A stretch of DNA of 64,000 nt from SZUA-35 sp963781035 (GTDB lineage Bacteria; Actinomycetota; Acidimicrobiia; Acidimicrobiales; SZUA-35). Position numbers and translations under genes: made by a program. Numbering within the stretch: position 1 is the stretch's first letter; each line of letters starts with the position of its first letter. The notes below the pieces were generated by a model, which worked only from the letters and a program-made list of their open reading frames with translations, did no database searches and was not told the origin of the DNA. Below, one piece after another: positions 8,250-17,318 of the stretch. The stretch is taken from positions 620,001 through 684,000 of the forward strand of contig CAWAEN010000007.1 in NCBI GenBank assembly GCA_963781035.1, read 5' to 3'.

Positions 8250-8984
8250 TCACGCGAAACTGGCCGCGACCCACAGAATCGCAAGTCCCGCCAGGAAGGC
8301 AGCGAAGCCGGTGGCCTTGTTGGTGAGCGCCGGGTCGGTGGTCAGTTCGGGGAGGAGGTCGGTGGCGCCGATGTAGGCGAAGTTCCCGGCCGCGAAGGGA
8401 ACGAGGAACACGATGTCGACGGTGCCCGAGAGTGCGTAGGCGACCAGCCCGCCGGCCAGGAAGGTGGATCCGGAGGCGACGTTGTAGAGCAACGCCTTGC
8501 GGCGGTCCCAGCCGCTGTTGACGAGTATGCCGAAGTCGCCGAGCTCCTGGGGGACCTCGTGGGCCGCAGCTGCTATCCAGGCGATCAAGCCGACTCGATG
8601 GTCGATGAAGAACGCGCTGGCGACCGAGAGGCCACCCACGAAGTTGTGGAGACCATCGGCGATCAGGATCAGGTGGCCCATCGGGCGGTGTTTCGAGACC
8701 GCTCGATGGCAGTGGTGCCAATGCAGAGTCTGTTCCAGCAAGAAGAACGCGGTGAATCCGGCGAGGAACCAGACCCACACGGCTTGGGTGTTGCCGAGTT
8801 CATCGATGGCGTTGGGGAGCATGTGGAAGAACGCGCCGCCGAGCAATGATCCTGCCGCGAGAGCGACCAGCGGGACGAGCAGGCGATCCAGAGCCTCTTC
8901 GGACAACACCAGCGTGACGCTGCCCACCATGGCGATACCGCTCATCGCGACACCGAGCACAACGATCCAAGCAAGCGTCGTCAC
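8250..8984 (-). CDS. ZIP-family divalent metal transporter
   Basis: A 244-residue integral membrane protein with about seven to eight hydrophobic segments. The ZIP transport-site motifs are in place: ADGLHNFVGG (about residues 107-116) in helix IV and AAHEVPQELGDF (about 137-148) in helix V. ZIP proteins move Zn(II), Fe(II) or Mn(II) into the cytoplasm. A histidine-containing loop (LHWHHCHRAVSKH) precedes helix IV. It is the upstream gene of a pair with bacterioferritin, which favours iron as one substrate, but this is inference. The downstream gene begins after a 46-bp spacer. Confidence 0.87.
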   Translation of the reverse strand: MTTLAWIVVLGVAMSGIAMVGSVTLVLSEEALDRLLVPLVALAAGSLLGGAFFHMLPNAIDELGNTQAVWVWFLAGFTAFFLLEQTLHWHHCHRAVSKHRPMGHLILIADGLHNFVGGLSVASAFFIDHRVGLIAWIAAAAHEVPQELGDFGILVNSGWDRRKALLYNVASGSTFLAGGLVAYALSGTVDIVFLVPFAAGNFAYIGATDLLPELTTDPALTNKATGFAAFLAGLAILWVAASFA

Positions 8985-9035
8985 CTGCTCACCGAGCCGT
9001 CGCCCGACCTCATTGCGCCATTCATGCCCAGCGGT

Positions 9036-9854
9036 CTAGCCGCCGACCGAGACCAGGCGGCCACCATGACGTTGCAGCGCACCCTCGACCAGCCTCGGGT
9101 GTTCGTGGCCGCAGGCGACCACGAGTACTTCCCCTGGGTTGAGCCGGGTCTCGCGCAGACGCTGATGCTCATCGAACTCTTCGCTCGCTGCCGCCACACC
9201 AGCGAACCCGCCGAGCATTGCTCCACCAATCCCGCCGGCCGCACCCAACGCTGCGATCCCGCCGGCACCCAAGATGCCGGCACCGGGCACGACGATCGCG
9301 AAGAGCAGCATTCCACCCAAGAACCCGAGCGCAGCGCCCGCCCCGACGCCCACCTCGACATCGTCGAACATGTCGTGTTCTTCGTCACGCTCGAATACCA
9401 CGGTGTCGGAGTGATGGATCGCCACGCCGAGGTGTTCGCTACCCAGCCCGACCTCGCGAAGGTCATCGATCGCGGCCTCTGCGGAGGCGCGATCAGCGAA
9501 GACAGCTGCGACGTGGTCGTGGGCGTCGTGCTCCGAGGTCTGTTCCGCGGAGAGGACCACCCGATGCAGGTGCTGCAGGATTTCGGCCTGGTCAGCGGAC
9601 GCAGACGGTCCGTACGGCGTGGTGAAGGTCCCCAACGGCACACCATCTCGGGTCGAGACCGCGACCAGAACCGCTTCATCATCGGGATCGGAAACACCCT
9701 CGAACCGGACGATCTCCACCGCCTGCAGATCTACCGGATCATGTAACGCGCCGGTCGCGGTAGCTCGCAGGCGAGAACCAGCTGCGACCAGGTCATCGCT
9801 GAATCCCGCATCTGCGAGACGACCCTGAGCTTCGGAGAGAGATTCGAGTGCCAT
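9036..9854 (-). CDS. General-stress-type protein with glycine-rich membrane-like hairpin
   Basis: A 272-residue protein. Residues 105-150 form an alpha/beta region resembling the general stress protein 17M/YflT fold (VAAVFADRASAEAAIDDLREVG, where a cofactor or partner would bind in relatives). A glycine/alanine-rich hydrophobic stretch follows (GVGAGAALGFLGGMLLFAIV and beyond, about residues 165-215), a glycine-zipper-like segment seen in membrane-associated stress proteins. The N-terminal part has acidic and aspartate-rich patches. The start at 9854 follows AAGGATGGGGTG. Function is unknown beyond likely stress response; it precedes the metal genes on the same strand by 51 bp. Confidence 0.6.
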   Translation of the reverse strand: MALESLSEAQGRLADAGFSDDLVAAGSRLRATATGALHDPVDLQAVEIVRFEGVSDPDDEAVLVAVSTRDGVPLGTFTTPYGPSASADQAEILQHLHRVVLSAEQTSEHDAHDHVAAVFADRASAEAAIDDLREVGLGSEHLGVAIHHSDTVVFERDEEHDMFDDVEVGVGAGAALGFLGGMLLFAIVVPGAGILGAGGIAALGAAGGIGGAMLGGFAGVAAASEEFDEHQRLRETRLNPGEVLVVACGHEHPRLVEGALQRHGGRLVSVGG

Positions 9855-9987
9855 CACCCCATCCTTCGCCCCGTCGCCACATGCCGGCAGGGGCCAACGT
9901 CCCCCGTCGTCGTGGCGGGGCAGTGTCGTCGGGGTGGGACGTTGGGCTCTGAACCGGGGCGAGCGTCGATCGGTAGGGTCACAAGCG

Positions 9988-10330
9988 ATGGAACCGCAGC
10001 AGAAGTCGGTGACCGAGCCCGAGGTGAATGCGCTGCTCGAGGCGCTCGATGACGAGTACAAGGCCGCAGTGACCTACGCACAGGTCATCGACGATTTCGG
10101 ACCGATCCGCCCCTTCGTCAACATCATCGAGGCCGAGCGTCGTCACATCGAAGCCCTCCGCCACCCACCACACCGACATCATCGAAGTCTTCGAGAACCT
10201 CCAACGGGCCTCTCGAGACAACCACCTCCCAGCCTTCCGGCGATCCACCCAACGCAGCCACGACGGCCACGACCACCAACGCTGCCACCCTCGTCGTCGA
10301 AGACGTCGAAGGAATCACCCGGCCCGTGAC
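9988..10330 (+). pseudogene. Ferritin-like diiron protein (DUF2202-type), internally deleted and frameshifted
   Basis: The ATG at 9988 opens a frame with NALLEALDDEYKAAVTYAQVI and EAERRHIEAL, the first two metal-binding helices of short ferritin-like proteins. After residue about 60 the frame turns into proline- and histidine-rich nonsense, while the next frame reads HTDIIEVFENLQRASRDNHLPAFRR, the last helix of the same family. The middle helices (about 50 residues) are missing and the frame is shifted, so the gene is dead. It is divergent from the stress-protein gene at 9854. Confidence 0.65.
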
Positions 10331-10448
10331 CGACACCAATCCCCTTGCCGAACGATTGGCGCGTCCAAGCACAATGGGACGCCGTTGCCGCCAACCGATG
10401 AGACACTCGCGACTGATCGCGGGATGCCGCACACGACAGGCGGACGTC

Positions 10449-11390
10449 ATGGCGCCAGAAGCGTTGGAGCATCGCGTCGCTCTCGGCTGGCGTGCAGGGG
10501 CTGTGCTCGTCGTGGCGGCGTGCTTTGTCGCCGCCGGTTGCGGCACAGCGGCCGTCAACCAGGTGGCGGAGGGCACCTACCTCTCGCTGGTGCCCTCAGA
10601 GGCCCAGTTCGAGCTTGACGTCGACGGTGCGCTTCCCGGTGGTCTGCCTCGATTGCGTGACGACGGTGTCGATCGGGTCGAGGTCGAAATCAGTGGCGAT
10701 CAAGTGCTCTTTCGCGTCGACGAGATCGACACGGCCACGCGCAGCATCGTCGATCGAGTCGACATCACCGACCGCGAAGGATCCGGGCCCTTCAAAGCCA
10801 CGAAACAGATCCTCGTGCTGGGCGACGCGCCGCTGGTTCTCGGTGTGCTGATCATCGACGAACCGGTGATCTGGCCCGGAAGCTTCGAAGAAAGCCCCGT
10901 GATCACCATCAAGCCCCGCGATCAAGACGAGCGTGGCCCGGGCGTCTCGTGCAGCGCCGACGAGCCATGCCTCGTCCTTTCATCCGGGGTCGACCCCGCC
11001 GGAAGCTACGCGGATGCCAACAACCCCGAACTCGACGAGAACCCGATCGACTCGATCCTGATCAACGACGAAGCCATCAACATCACCCTCGACAGCGGCG
11101 ACCAGGTCACGATCTCGGCCAGCAACGGGTCCGTCACGCGCGCCTGCGGACTCAGCGAGAACCGCGTGTGGGACCTGCCAGCCGAGATCGGACTCGCCAT
11201 CGAGGATCCCGTTCTGGTTCACACGCTGTGCCCGTCGACACCAGGAGCAGCAGTCCAACTCGTGATCATGGACCGATCCGCCATCCCGATCCTCGCTCCC
11301 CTCACTGAGGCACGAGAGGGCGACTGGTGCAGGCCCGGACCCCGAGTGCCTGCTCTTCGTCCCGACATAGGGACGAATGCAACCTCGTGA
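10449..11390 (+). CDS. Secreted lipoprotein of unknown function
   Basis: A 313-residue protein with a lipoprotein signal: basic N-terminus, hydrophobic core WRAGAVLVVAACFV and lipobox VAAGC, placing the lipidated Cys at residue 30. The mature part is rich in Asp and Glu and in beta-strand-like segments (VEVEISGDQVLFRVDEI; DQVTISASNGSV), as in extracytoplasmic beta-sandwich proteins; no known domain is recognised. I chose the ATG at 10449 because it puts the signal at the N-terminus, although the frame is open from 10326. It follows the ferritin-like pseudogene on the same strand. Confidence 0.7.
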   Translation: MAPEALEHRVALGWRAGAVLVVAACFVAAGCGTAAVNQVAEGTYLSLVPSEAQFELDVDGALPGGLPRLRDDGVDRVEVEISGDQVLFRVDEIDTATRSIVDRVDITDREGSGPFKATKQILVLGDAPLVLGVLIIDEPVIWPGSFEESPVITIKPRDQDERGPGVSCSADEPCLVLSSGVDPAGSYADANNPELDENPIDSILINDEAINITLDSGDQVTISASNGSVTRACGLSENRVWDLPAEIGLAIEDPVLVHTLCPSTPGAAVQLVIMDRSAIPILAPLTEAREGDWCRPGPRVPALRPDIGTNATS

Positions 11391-11599
11391 ACACAACTGC
11401 TTCGGGAGTTCTCCAGTCGGTCACCTTTCAGTCACACCGTCTGGTGGTCAGCAATGAAGCCCAGCACGGCCTGATCGAACTCGTCGGGCTTTCGATGTTG
11501 GAGGCGGCGTCGCCGTGGGTGAGGGTGCCGAGAACGCGTCGCTGCAGGTCACAGCATCGCCGTTCGGTACCGTGCCCGGCCGTGTGATCGGTCCTCTCT

Positions 11600-12345
11600 C
11601 ACCTGATCCGGCGTCTGATCTCACGGCTCGGGCTGCTCGTCGTGTCCGGCGACAAGCGCGACGTCGAAATCCTCGCCCTCCGCCATCAGATCCTCGTCCT
11701 CCAAGGACAAATCGAGCGACCAAGGTTCACCCCAACCGACCGGACAATCCTCGCGGTCCTGTCGCATGCATTCGACCGCCGCCGGCTCGACCGTGATGCT
11801 GATCGTCAAGCCCGCCACCGTGATCGGCTGGCACCGCCGCCTTGTCGCCCATCACTGGACCCAGCCACCTCAACCCCGAACCGGGCGACCGGCCACATCG
11901 GCTGAGCTCCGCCCGCTGGTCCTCCGCCTCGACACCGACGACCCGACCTTGGGCTACCGACGCATCCACGGCGAACTCGGCCACCTCGGACATCGCATCG
12001 CCGCGTCCACGGTTTGGAAGATCCTGCGCGACAACGGGCGCCAGCCCACACCGAATCGAACCGGACCAACCTGGAACCAGCGCGGGACAATGCACCCGAA
12101 CGTTCGACAACGTGTTCGCCGCCATCGGCGCCGAAGCGATCAAGACACCGCCCTGCGCTCCACAAGCCAACGCATTCGCTGAACGATGGGTGCGAACCGT
12201 GCGCCACGAACTCTTGGATCGCACCCTGATCTGGAACCAACGACAACTCGAGCGACTCCTCGACGAGTTCGTCGACGACTACAACCAGCACCGGCCACAC
12301 CGGAGCCTCAACCAACGAGCGCCAACCGACGACGCCGACGCATCC
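11600..12345 (+). mobile_element. Dead rve/DDE integrase-core transposase
   Basis: Three consecutive plus-strand frames together spell an rve-type transposase. An N-terminal segment (RDVEILALRHQILVLQGQ) is followed by WHRRLVAHHWTQ, LGYRRIHGELGHLGHRIA and STVWKILRDNG, and then, in a third frame, by ANAFAERWVRTVRHELLD and QHRPHRSLNQRAP. The last block contains the C-terminal catalytic Glu region. About 70 residues between TGPTW and FDNVFAAIG are missing, including the first catalytic Asp strand, so it cannot transpose. Fragments of the same family lie at 13971 and 59076. No terminal inverted repeats were identified; the third frame stays open to 12570. Confidence 0.75.
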
Positions 12346-12551
12346 GTGATCGAACTCGCCAGCCGATCCAACGCACCACCACCTGCGCCGGACTCATCAA
12401 CGAGTACCGACCAGCAGCCCGAGCAGGCACGACAAGCCGAACCCCCGAGGCCACCAGCTTCAACGCGCCCGAGCTCACGCTCCCCCAGCCCGAACCGTCA
12501 GGCAACAGACCTGATCAGCTGCACCGATGACTTCTCGGCACGCTCAGGCAT

Positions 12552-13452
12552 CTACGCACCAGGAATCTGAAAAACGACGACGACGGCGAACATCGCAACG
12601 ATGATCGACGCGAGCAGGGGCAGCACCAACAACAGGCCCCGATCACCCTTGCGTACGGCGAGGACCAGGAAGATGAGGGCGCCGAACATCGCCACGCCAA
12701 GGACCGGGAGCAACACTGCGCACAGGACTGCGACGCGTCCTTCAAGGGTGGTCGGCAGAACCGAGTGACCTCGCAACGTCCAGCGGGGGGTCTCATCGGG
12801 CCGAGCTGGCAGGGACGAGATCAGCCGGACGCCGCCGATCAGCGCCACGAGCCCAACGACCAACGAGGCCAAGCCGAGCGGGACAAGACCGGAGGGCGCC
12901 AGAACTCCAAGCCGGACATCGGCCGAAACCCCGGGCGAGCCGTCTGCGTTCATGATCACCAAAGCCCACTCGCCACTCTGGATCGTCCAGTCGAGGGTCT
13001 GTTCACCGCTGCCACTCACCGACGCCACCCAGAAACCCTCGGTCCCCGGAGCGGCAGGATCGGTGGTGCCCTCGTTCCTGGTGTACACCACATCCTCGAC
13101 GTCGTTCTTGAAGAAGTCCCAGTCGGTGATCTCGTCGTGGGCGACGCCGTCGAGGTACCCGGCAACCGCATCGGCGGGAGCGATACCCATGAAGAGTGTC
13201 TCGGACCCCGTCGCAACACCCTCCACCCGGACATCATCGGACGACGAGACGAACCAGATATGTGGGCAGCTCGAGGTCGTCGGTGACCACTGCACCCGAC
13301 GACACCTCGATCGGCAACGGATCGGTCAAGTTGTACTCGCCAAAGAGGTTGGACAAGAACAACGCATCGACACCGCTCAGTGTGAGGACCAGCCCTACCA
13401 ACACCAGCCCGACTCCGACGATCACCTTGCTTCCACGCGTCACCGGAACCAC
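12552..13452 (-). pseudogene. Membrane protein of unknown function, one frameshift
   Basis: The ATG at 13452 opens a frame with a transmembrane segment (VIVGVGLVLVGLVLTLSG) and an extracytoplasmic part ending DLELPTY. At about 13255 the reading continues one frame over as HIWFVSSSDDVRVEGVATGS and runs to 12552 with further hydrophobic segments (LVPLGLASLVVGLVALIGG; VLCAVLLPVLGVAMFGALIF; LLLVLPLLASIIVAMFAVVV). The joined product is about 297 residues: one N-terminal helix, a globular outer domain of about 140 residues and three C-terminal helices. The two halves fit as one protein, so a single-base indel (real or sequencing) is likely. I do not recognise the family. Confidence 0.6.
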
Positions 13453-13699
13453 CCTTTCGGTTCGTGAGCACCCGAGAAGTCGGATATCTCTACCTTCTTC
13501 CTCCCACGCCCGCGTCGCCGCGACCAGGGTCGAAAGACCACGTCATCTTCGGAAGTCCGTGCTTCGGTCGCCAGGCTTGGAGTTGGCCCGGCTTGGACGG
13601 ACACGAGCAACCAGTCAGGCCCGCTTTGCGGGCACCCACAAGGGCATCTCTGGCGCGTACGGCTCGAAGAACAGGTTCAGCGCTCCTGAGCCACGGTTG

Positions 13700-13870
13700 A
13701 ACTGACCGGCATTGTCACGGCGACTCGTCGGTCTGCGTTTCTACGATCTCGCGCAAGGTGTCGAGGTGGGTCGCTGATGTCCAAGGTGTCCCGGAGGAAC
13801 CGGAACTCGAGCTCGTCAGCCTGAGCCAGACCAGTACTTTCCGATAAAAAGGTACTTTTCGCACCGCCTG
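13700..13870 (-). pseudogene. Winged-HTH (ArsR/MarR-like, HTH_34-type) regulator remnant
   Basis: The minus strand reads TGLAQADELEFRFLRDTLDI followed by SDP, the recognition-helix region of small winged-HTH regulators. A neighbouring frame then gives HLDTLREIVETQTDESP and a stop, like the C-terminal helix of the same proteins. The wing between them is missing. This is a short decayed remnant; the assignment rests on pattern only. Confidence 0.35.
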
Positions 13871-13970
13871 TCAGGTGGCAAGGACTCCCGGAAGGTGCGC
13901 CCGCCGTGTGGGTGCCCGAAACTCTGTCCGCGGCGCTGACGAGGCGCAACAGCCCCCATCCTGAGCACCC

Positions 13971-14053
13971 ATGTGTCTCCTCCTGTACCGGCTGCTCGCA
14001 TCAATGGCACGGCTGGCCGTCCGCACGAGCGCTCCAAAGACCTAGAGATCATC
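13971..14053 (+). mobile_element. 5' fragment of rve transposase, abutting the cyclase gene
   Basis: An ATG opens LLLYRLLASMARLAVR, then one base out of frame RSKDLEII follows. This matches the N-terminus of the transposase fragment at 59076 (ILYHLIAALVRLAFR and RSKDLEII). Homology stops about 20 bp before the stop codon of the nucleotidyl cyclase on the opposite strand. Confidence 0.55.
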
Positions 14054-14072
14054 ACTTCATCGGTCGACGCGA

Positions 14073-15182
14073 TCAGCCCGAAACGAACGACTGCACGACC
14101 ACCGGATCGGCGAAGCCCTTCACCATGCGACGGCCCGCCGGTTCGAACTTGCACGCAGGGGTTGCATCGACGAGGTCCTGCGTGACGAGCAACTCCTGCG
14201 GCACCGCCTCATCCACGAGCCGCGACGCGAGGTTGACGATCGAGCCGTAGTAGTCACCGCCGCGAACGAGCACGTCTCCGTAGGCCAATCCGCCCCGCGG
14301 AACGACACGTTCGGCTTCGGTACCAAACCCGGCCATCAGTGCGTGTGCGGCTCGGCAGGCCGCGGCCGGGTCCGTCGAGGCGAACATCACTTCGTCGCCG
14401 ATGAGCTTGATCACCTGCGCCTCTTGGGCCGTCACGACGTCATGCGCTCGACCTTCGAAGTCGCGGATGAAGTCCGCCAGCGCACGGGGCTCCATGCCGT
14501 TGGAAATCTCGGTGAAGCCGACGAGATCGACGAACCCCACGGCATACCGATACTGGAATCGTTCGGTGTATGAAATGGTTGCGCGGCGGCTGCGCTCGAT
14601 CGCCTGCAACACGTGACGCCGCAGTACCGGATCGAGCCGCTCCGCCAGGCCGTCAAACAATCCGATCGCATCGGTCACCTGCTGGGCCAACTCGAGTTCG
14701 CTCGACCCGTCGACCAGCAGTCTCGACTCGACGTCGGTCAAGAACATCGACACGGACGCTGCCCCGATACGGCCCATCGCCGATCCGACCACCCGCAACA
14801 GCCCGAGCGCTTCGTCCTCCGAGAACACGTGCAAGAGAAGGCCGAACACTTCGATCGCTTCGATTTCCTCAGCCGTGAAGCCGACTTCGCCGGCGGGGGC
14901 ACCGCCGATCGGCACGAACCCGAAGGCCGAAGCAATCGCGTCCAACGCAGCCGGATCGAGGGTTGAGCCGCCGACCGCCGACGCGCGGGTGAGGCGCTCA
15001 CCGGGTACGAGCCTGCGATCGCCCGCCATCGCACCAAGGCTGTCCGCGGCAAGCCCGGCGACCATCTCGTCGACCGTGAAGCCATGCCCGCTGAGCCAGT
15101 TCAGGAGATCCAACCGCCCGTTCGTTGCGTGCTCGACGGGGTCGAACAGACCCGCCGCGATGAAGTCCTCGGTCGATGGCAT
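14073..15182 (-). CDS. Class III adenylate/guanylate cyclase with N-terminal regulatory domain
   Basis: A 369-residue cytoplasmic protein. Residues about 195-369 form a class III cyclase homology domain: AVGFVDLVGFTEISNGM holds the first metal-binding Asp and VIKLIGDEVMFASTDP the second, followed by GGLAYGDVLVRGGDYYGSIVNLASRL, which carries the glycine-rich and Asn/Arg transition-state region. The N-terminal about 180 residues are helical and resemble the regulatory domain often found before actinobacterial cyclase domains (LDLLNWLSGHGFTVDEM). No membrane segments are seen. The product should be cAMP or cGMP; the specificity residues were not resolved by eye. The start at 15182 (MPSTEDF) removes a non-homologous upstream extension. 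Confidence 0.83.
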   Translation of the reverse strand: MPSTEDFIAAGLFDPVEHATNGRLDLLNWLSGHGFTVDEMVAGLAADSLGAMAGDRRLVPGERLTRASAVGGSTLDPAALDAIASAFGFVPIGGAPAGEVGFTAEEIEAIEVFGLLLHVFSEDEALGLLRVVGSAMGRIGAASVSMFLTDVESRLLVDGSSELELAQQVTDAIGLFDGLAERLDPVLRRHVLQAIERSRRATISYTERFQYRYAVGFVDLVGFTEISNGMEPRALADFIRDFEGRAHDVVTAQEAQVIKLIGDEVMFASTDPAAACRAAHALMAGFGTEAERVVPRGGLAYGDVLVRGGDYYGSIVNLASRLVDEAVPQELLVTQDLVDATPACKFEPAGRRMVKGFADPVVVQSFVSG

Positions 15183-15362
15183 GGCGCGAGGGTACGACAG
15201 CAGCCCGACCGGTTTGCGTCTGCAATGAGCCGGTGCAAAGGAATCTGGCAACGGCAACGGTGCCGGTGGGCTCGTCGCTCACGTGAGCCAGCCTCGGCGT
15301 TCCAGCTCACTTGAACTCACCTCCCCCAAGGCGCATCCAGCGTCGTTCTCCGGTAGCCAGCG

Positions 15363-15465
15363 TCCCTGAGCGGTATCCGGCGACCAACGAATCTGCTCCC
15401 TACCGCTCGATGCCGCTTCAGGGTGCAAGATGCCATTGGCAAACCACTAGCACCGCGACACCCCT
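15363..15465. repeat. Dispersed repeat, related to 42986-43066, ending in CGACACCCCT
   Basis: The block CCTGAGCGGTATCCGGCGAC and the following about 65 bp, up to GATGCCATTGGC, align with 42986-43066 (CCTGAGCGGCATCTGGCGAC up to GATGCCATTGGC) with scattered differences. At its right end it carries CGACACCCCT (15456-15465), the same decanucleotide found at 17211 and 27059, where it forms the right arm of a GTGTCG/CGACAC inverted repeat. It lies between the cyclase gene and the ParE locus. Confidence 0.55.
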
Positions 15466-15481
15466 GCCCGGTCCGACGCTG

Positions 15482-15760
15482 ACTCTGTAGCGCCGTCGTA
15501 GCCCCAAACGACAACATGCGCCACCAAGGACAGGGCCAGCCGAGCCCGATCGGGTGACCCGTTCCCGCGTGAGTGTTCGACGGGTCGCCGTCGAACATCA
15601 TCGACCGCTCCTCACCGACTTCGTCAGTCGGCGCTGCTGCTCCAATAGCGGGGGCGTCGACGTTCGTGAGCGACGGCCAGAACGGTGACGCGCTGGTCAG
15701 TGGAGGTGTAGGCGAGGTAGTACGGGAACGAGCGACCCGGCATTCGACGCACCTCGAGCG
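15482..15760. repeat. About 280-bp duplicated segment, copy 1 (copy 2 at 20778-21057)
   Basis: From TCTGTAGCGCCGTCGTAGCC through the end of the ParE-like frame this stretch is closely similar to 20778-21057. Similarity covers the toxin C-terminus and about 130 bp beyond its stop codon. The two copies lie 5.3 kb apart in the same orientation, so they could recombine. Confidence 0.7.
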
Positions 15761-15938
15761 ATCCGTCGACTCCGTCGAGCAGTGCTCCGGTGAGAGGCCA
15801 ACGGGAAAGATGTTCAACGGCTCGATCGACCGCTGCGAGAAAGACAAGGCCGAGTCCCGAGCGTTGCTCTTCGTATCAGGCCGAGGCATCTTCGACCTCG
15901 GCGACTGCCTCGTCGAGGGAGCGAACCTGCGCCGTCAC
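15624..15938 (-). pseudogene. RelE/ParE-family toxin inactivated by one nonsense codon
   Basis: The frame starts at a GTG (15938) overlapping the antitoxin stop (GTGA) and reads VTAQVRSLDEAVAEVEDASA, then TGA, then YEEQRSGLGLVFLAAVDRA through SFPYYLAYTSTDQRVTVL to AHERRRPRYW. The family has a conserved Trp-Tyr-Glu-Glu at the first break, so TGG became TGA (15876-15878). Without that change the protein would be 104 residues, the usual ParE size. ParE toxins poison DNA gyrase, and RelE relatives cut ribosome-bound mRNA. The antitoxin upstream is intact. A single G-to-A change silenced an otherwise complete toxin. Confidence 0.8.
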
Positions 15939-16177
15939 TCGGTCAGAGCGTCAGAAAGTCGCTGTCGGACAGCGATCCAGTCATGGCTGGTTGTATCACC
16001 AGCAAGCGCTCGTCGAGCTCGATCTTGGATCTCGCCGGCCCAGTCGGCCTGCACGTCGTCCAGACGTTGCTCTGAACCGTGCTCGAGGCTGACCAACAAT
16101 TCAGCAGCGAGTTCGGCGCGAGCACCATCGGGGAGCGCCAAGGCTTCCTCTCGAAGATCGTCCGGCTGAATGGCCAC
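15935..16177 (-). CDS. Addiction-module antitoxin, Unstab_antitox (PF09720-like) family
   Basis: An 80-residue protein with the family pattern LREEALALPDGARAELAAEL followed by LVSLEHG and a later Trp, typical of the short unstable antitoxins that pair with RelE/ParE toxins. The start at 16177 gives the usual 70-80 residues. The toxin gene follows with a 4-nt GTGA overlap. Because the toxin carries a nonsense codon, this antitoxin may now be an orphan, although it could still neutralise related toxins elsewhere. Confidence 0.75.
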   Translation of the reverse strand: MAIQPDDLREEALALPDGARAELAAELLVSLEHGSEQRLDDVQADWAGEIQDRARRALAGDTTSHDWIAVRQRLSDALTE

Positions 16178-16437
16178 CTCGAAAGACTAGCCCCGGCAGT
16201 CGACAGCGTCTCCTCGGCGAGCTGCCGAGCAGCGGCAACAGAGCGCTGCTCATCGACCGATCAGAAACCCGTCGGGGAGGGCTGCTCTCAGCCGCTCGAC
16301 ATCCGGCAATTGCTCGGATTCGGCGGGCGGGCCGAGCTGGGCTCCGTGTCGCCGGGCATCCGATATTGCTCAGCGCTCGACGGCGGCGAGCGGAGTCGTG
16401 CCTGATTGATACAGGGCGGGCCTCGTAGAGTTGGCCC

Positions 16438-16942
16438 ATGAGCTGGCTTCCAGGAGGTTTCGTGCACCCGAAGGTGGTTCCGATTGGTGAAGCGGGCCAT
16501 CATCTCCGGCCGATCCATCCGGATGACACCGAGCCTGACATGGTCGCCGTGATGGGCTCTCCGCGAACGTCTGTGGTCGATCTACGGCGAAGCATGGGGT
16601 TGGCCGCCGACGACGATGACGGCCGAGCAGGACCGGGAGGACCTCGCCCGGCATGCGCAGGAGATCGAGAATCATGAGTCTTTCAACTACGCGCTCTTCG
16701 ACAGTGATGAGACGGTGCTGCTCGGATGTGTGTACATCGACCCTCCGGAGAAGCCCGGTGCTGACGCGGAGATCTCATGGTGGGTGATCGATTCGCTCGT
16801 GGGCTGCGAACTCGAAGCTGCACTCGACGCGTCCGTGCCGGCTTGGATCGAGCGGGACTGGCCGCTTGAGGATCCGCGCTACGTCGGCCGCGATCTCACA
16901 TGGCGCGAATGGATCGACCTTCCTGATCTCCCAGCAATCTGA
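16438..16942 (+). pseudogene. GNAT-family N-acetyltransferase with one frameshift
   Basis: The ATG at 16438 opens MSWLPGGFVHPKVVPIGEAG up to about VMGSPR; one base over, the reading resumes as RLWSIYGEAWGWPPTTMTAE and continues through YALFDSDETVLLGCVYIDPP and EISWWVIDSLVG to the stop at 16942. Joined, this is a 167-residue GNAT-like enzyme with the beta4-alpha3 core, where acetyl-CoA binds, in the second part. The indel lies near 16565-16575. It would acetylate a small molecule or peptide of unknown identity. Either a decayed gene or a sequencing indel. Confidence 0.7.
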
Positions 16943-17318
16943 CCTTCCTCGCCGCCCACGGGCGGGGCGCATATCGACGTCCCGGTACCGCGTCTGAAAC
17001 CAGCACTCATCCGGCAATCTCGATCGGTCAACATCAAGAGCAAGCCGAGCTCGAACCGCCCATATCGCGCGAGATCGCCCGATTCGCCCGCCGCCTCAGG
17101 TGCGGTGCAGATGCCAGGTCCGACGAGATCTGGCCTGCGCCTTCGTGACTCTCGAGCTCAGGACGAGCGAAGGCGATCGCGGATCCGACATCTGCAATCC
17201 ATTTGCACAGCGACACCCCTAGACCGACTCCAGGCCGCTGACCAGGGCTTATGCGAAACGTGCCGGGCCATTTCCCCTGTCAAGACGCCACGACCGAGTT
17301 TCCGGCCCCCACACGATT
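16943..17318. other. 376-bp gap without a gene, containing a repeat end
   Basis: No coding frame stands out. The sequence CATTTGCACAGCGACACCCCT at about 17200-17220 repeats the right end of the element at 27007-27070 (CATTTGCAACGCGACACCCC). On the minus strand this reads as the start of a GTGTCGC element without its partner arm. Confidence 0.45.

Larger units (their letters stand above)
13453..14072. other. 620-bp gap holding gene debris
   Basis: Apart from the HTH-regulator remnant (13700-13870) and the transposase fragment (13971-14053) I see no gene. Two direct repeats, GTACTTTCCG and GTACTTTTCG, sit around 13838-13861 beside an A-rich tract that is unusual for this GC-rich region and could be a relict promoter. 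Confidence 0.4.
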
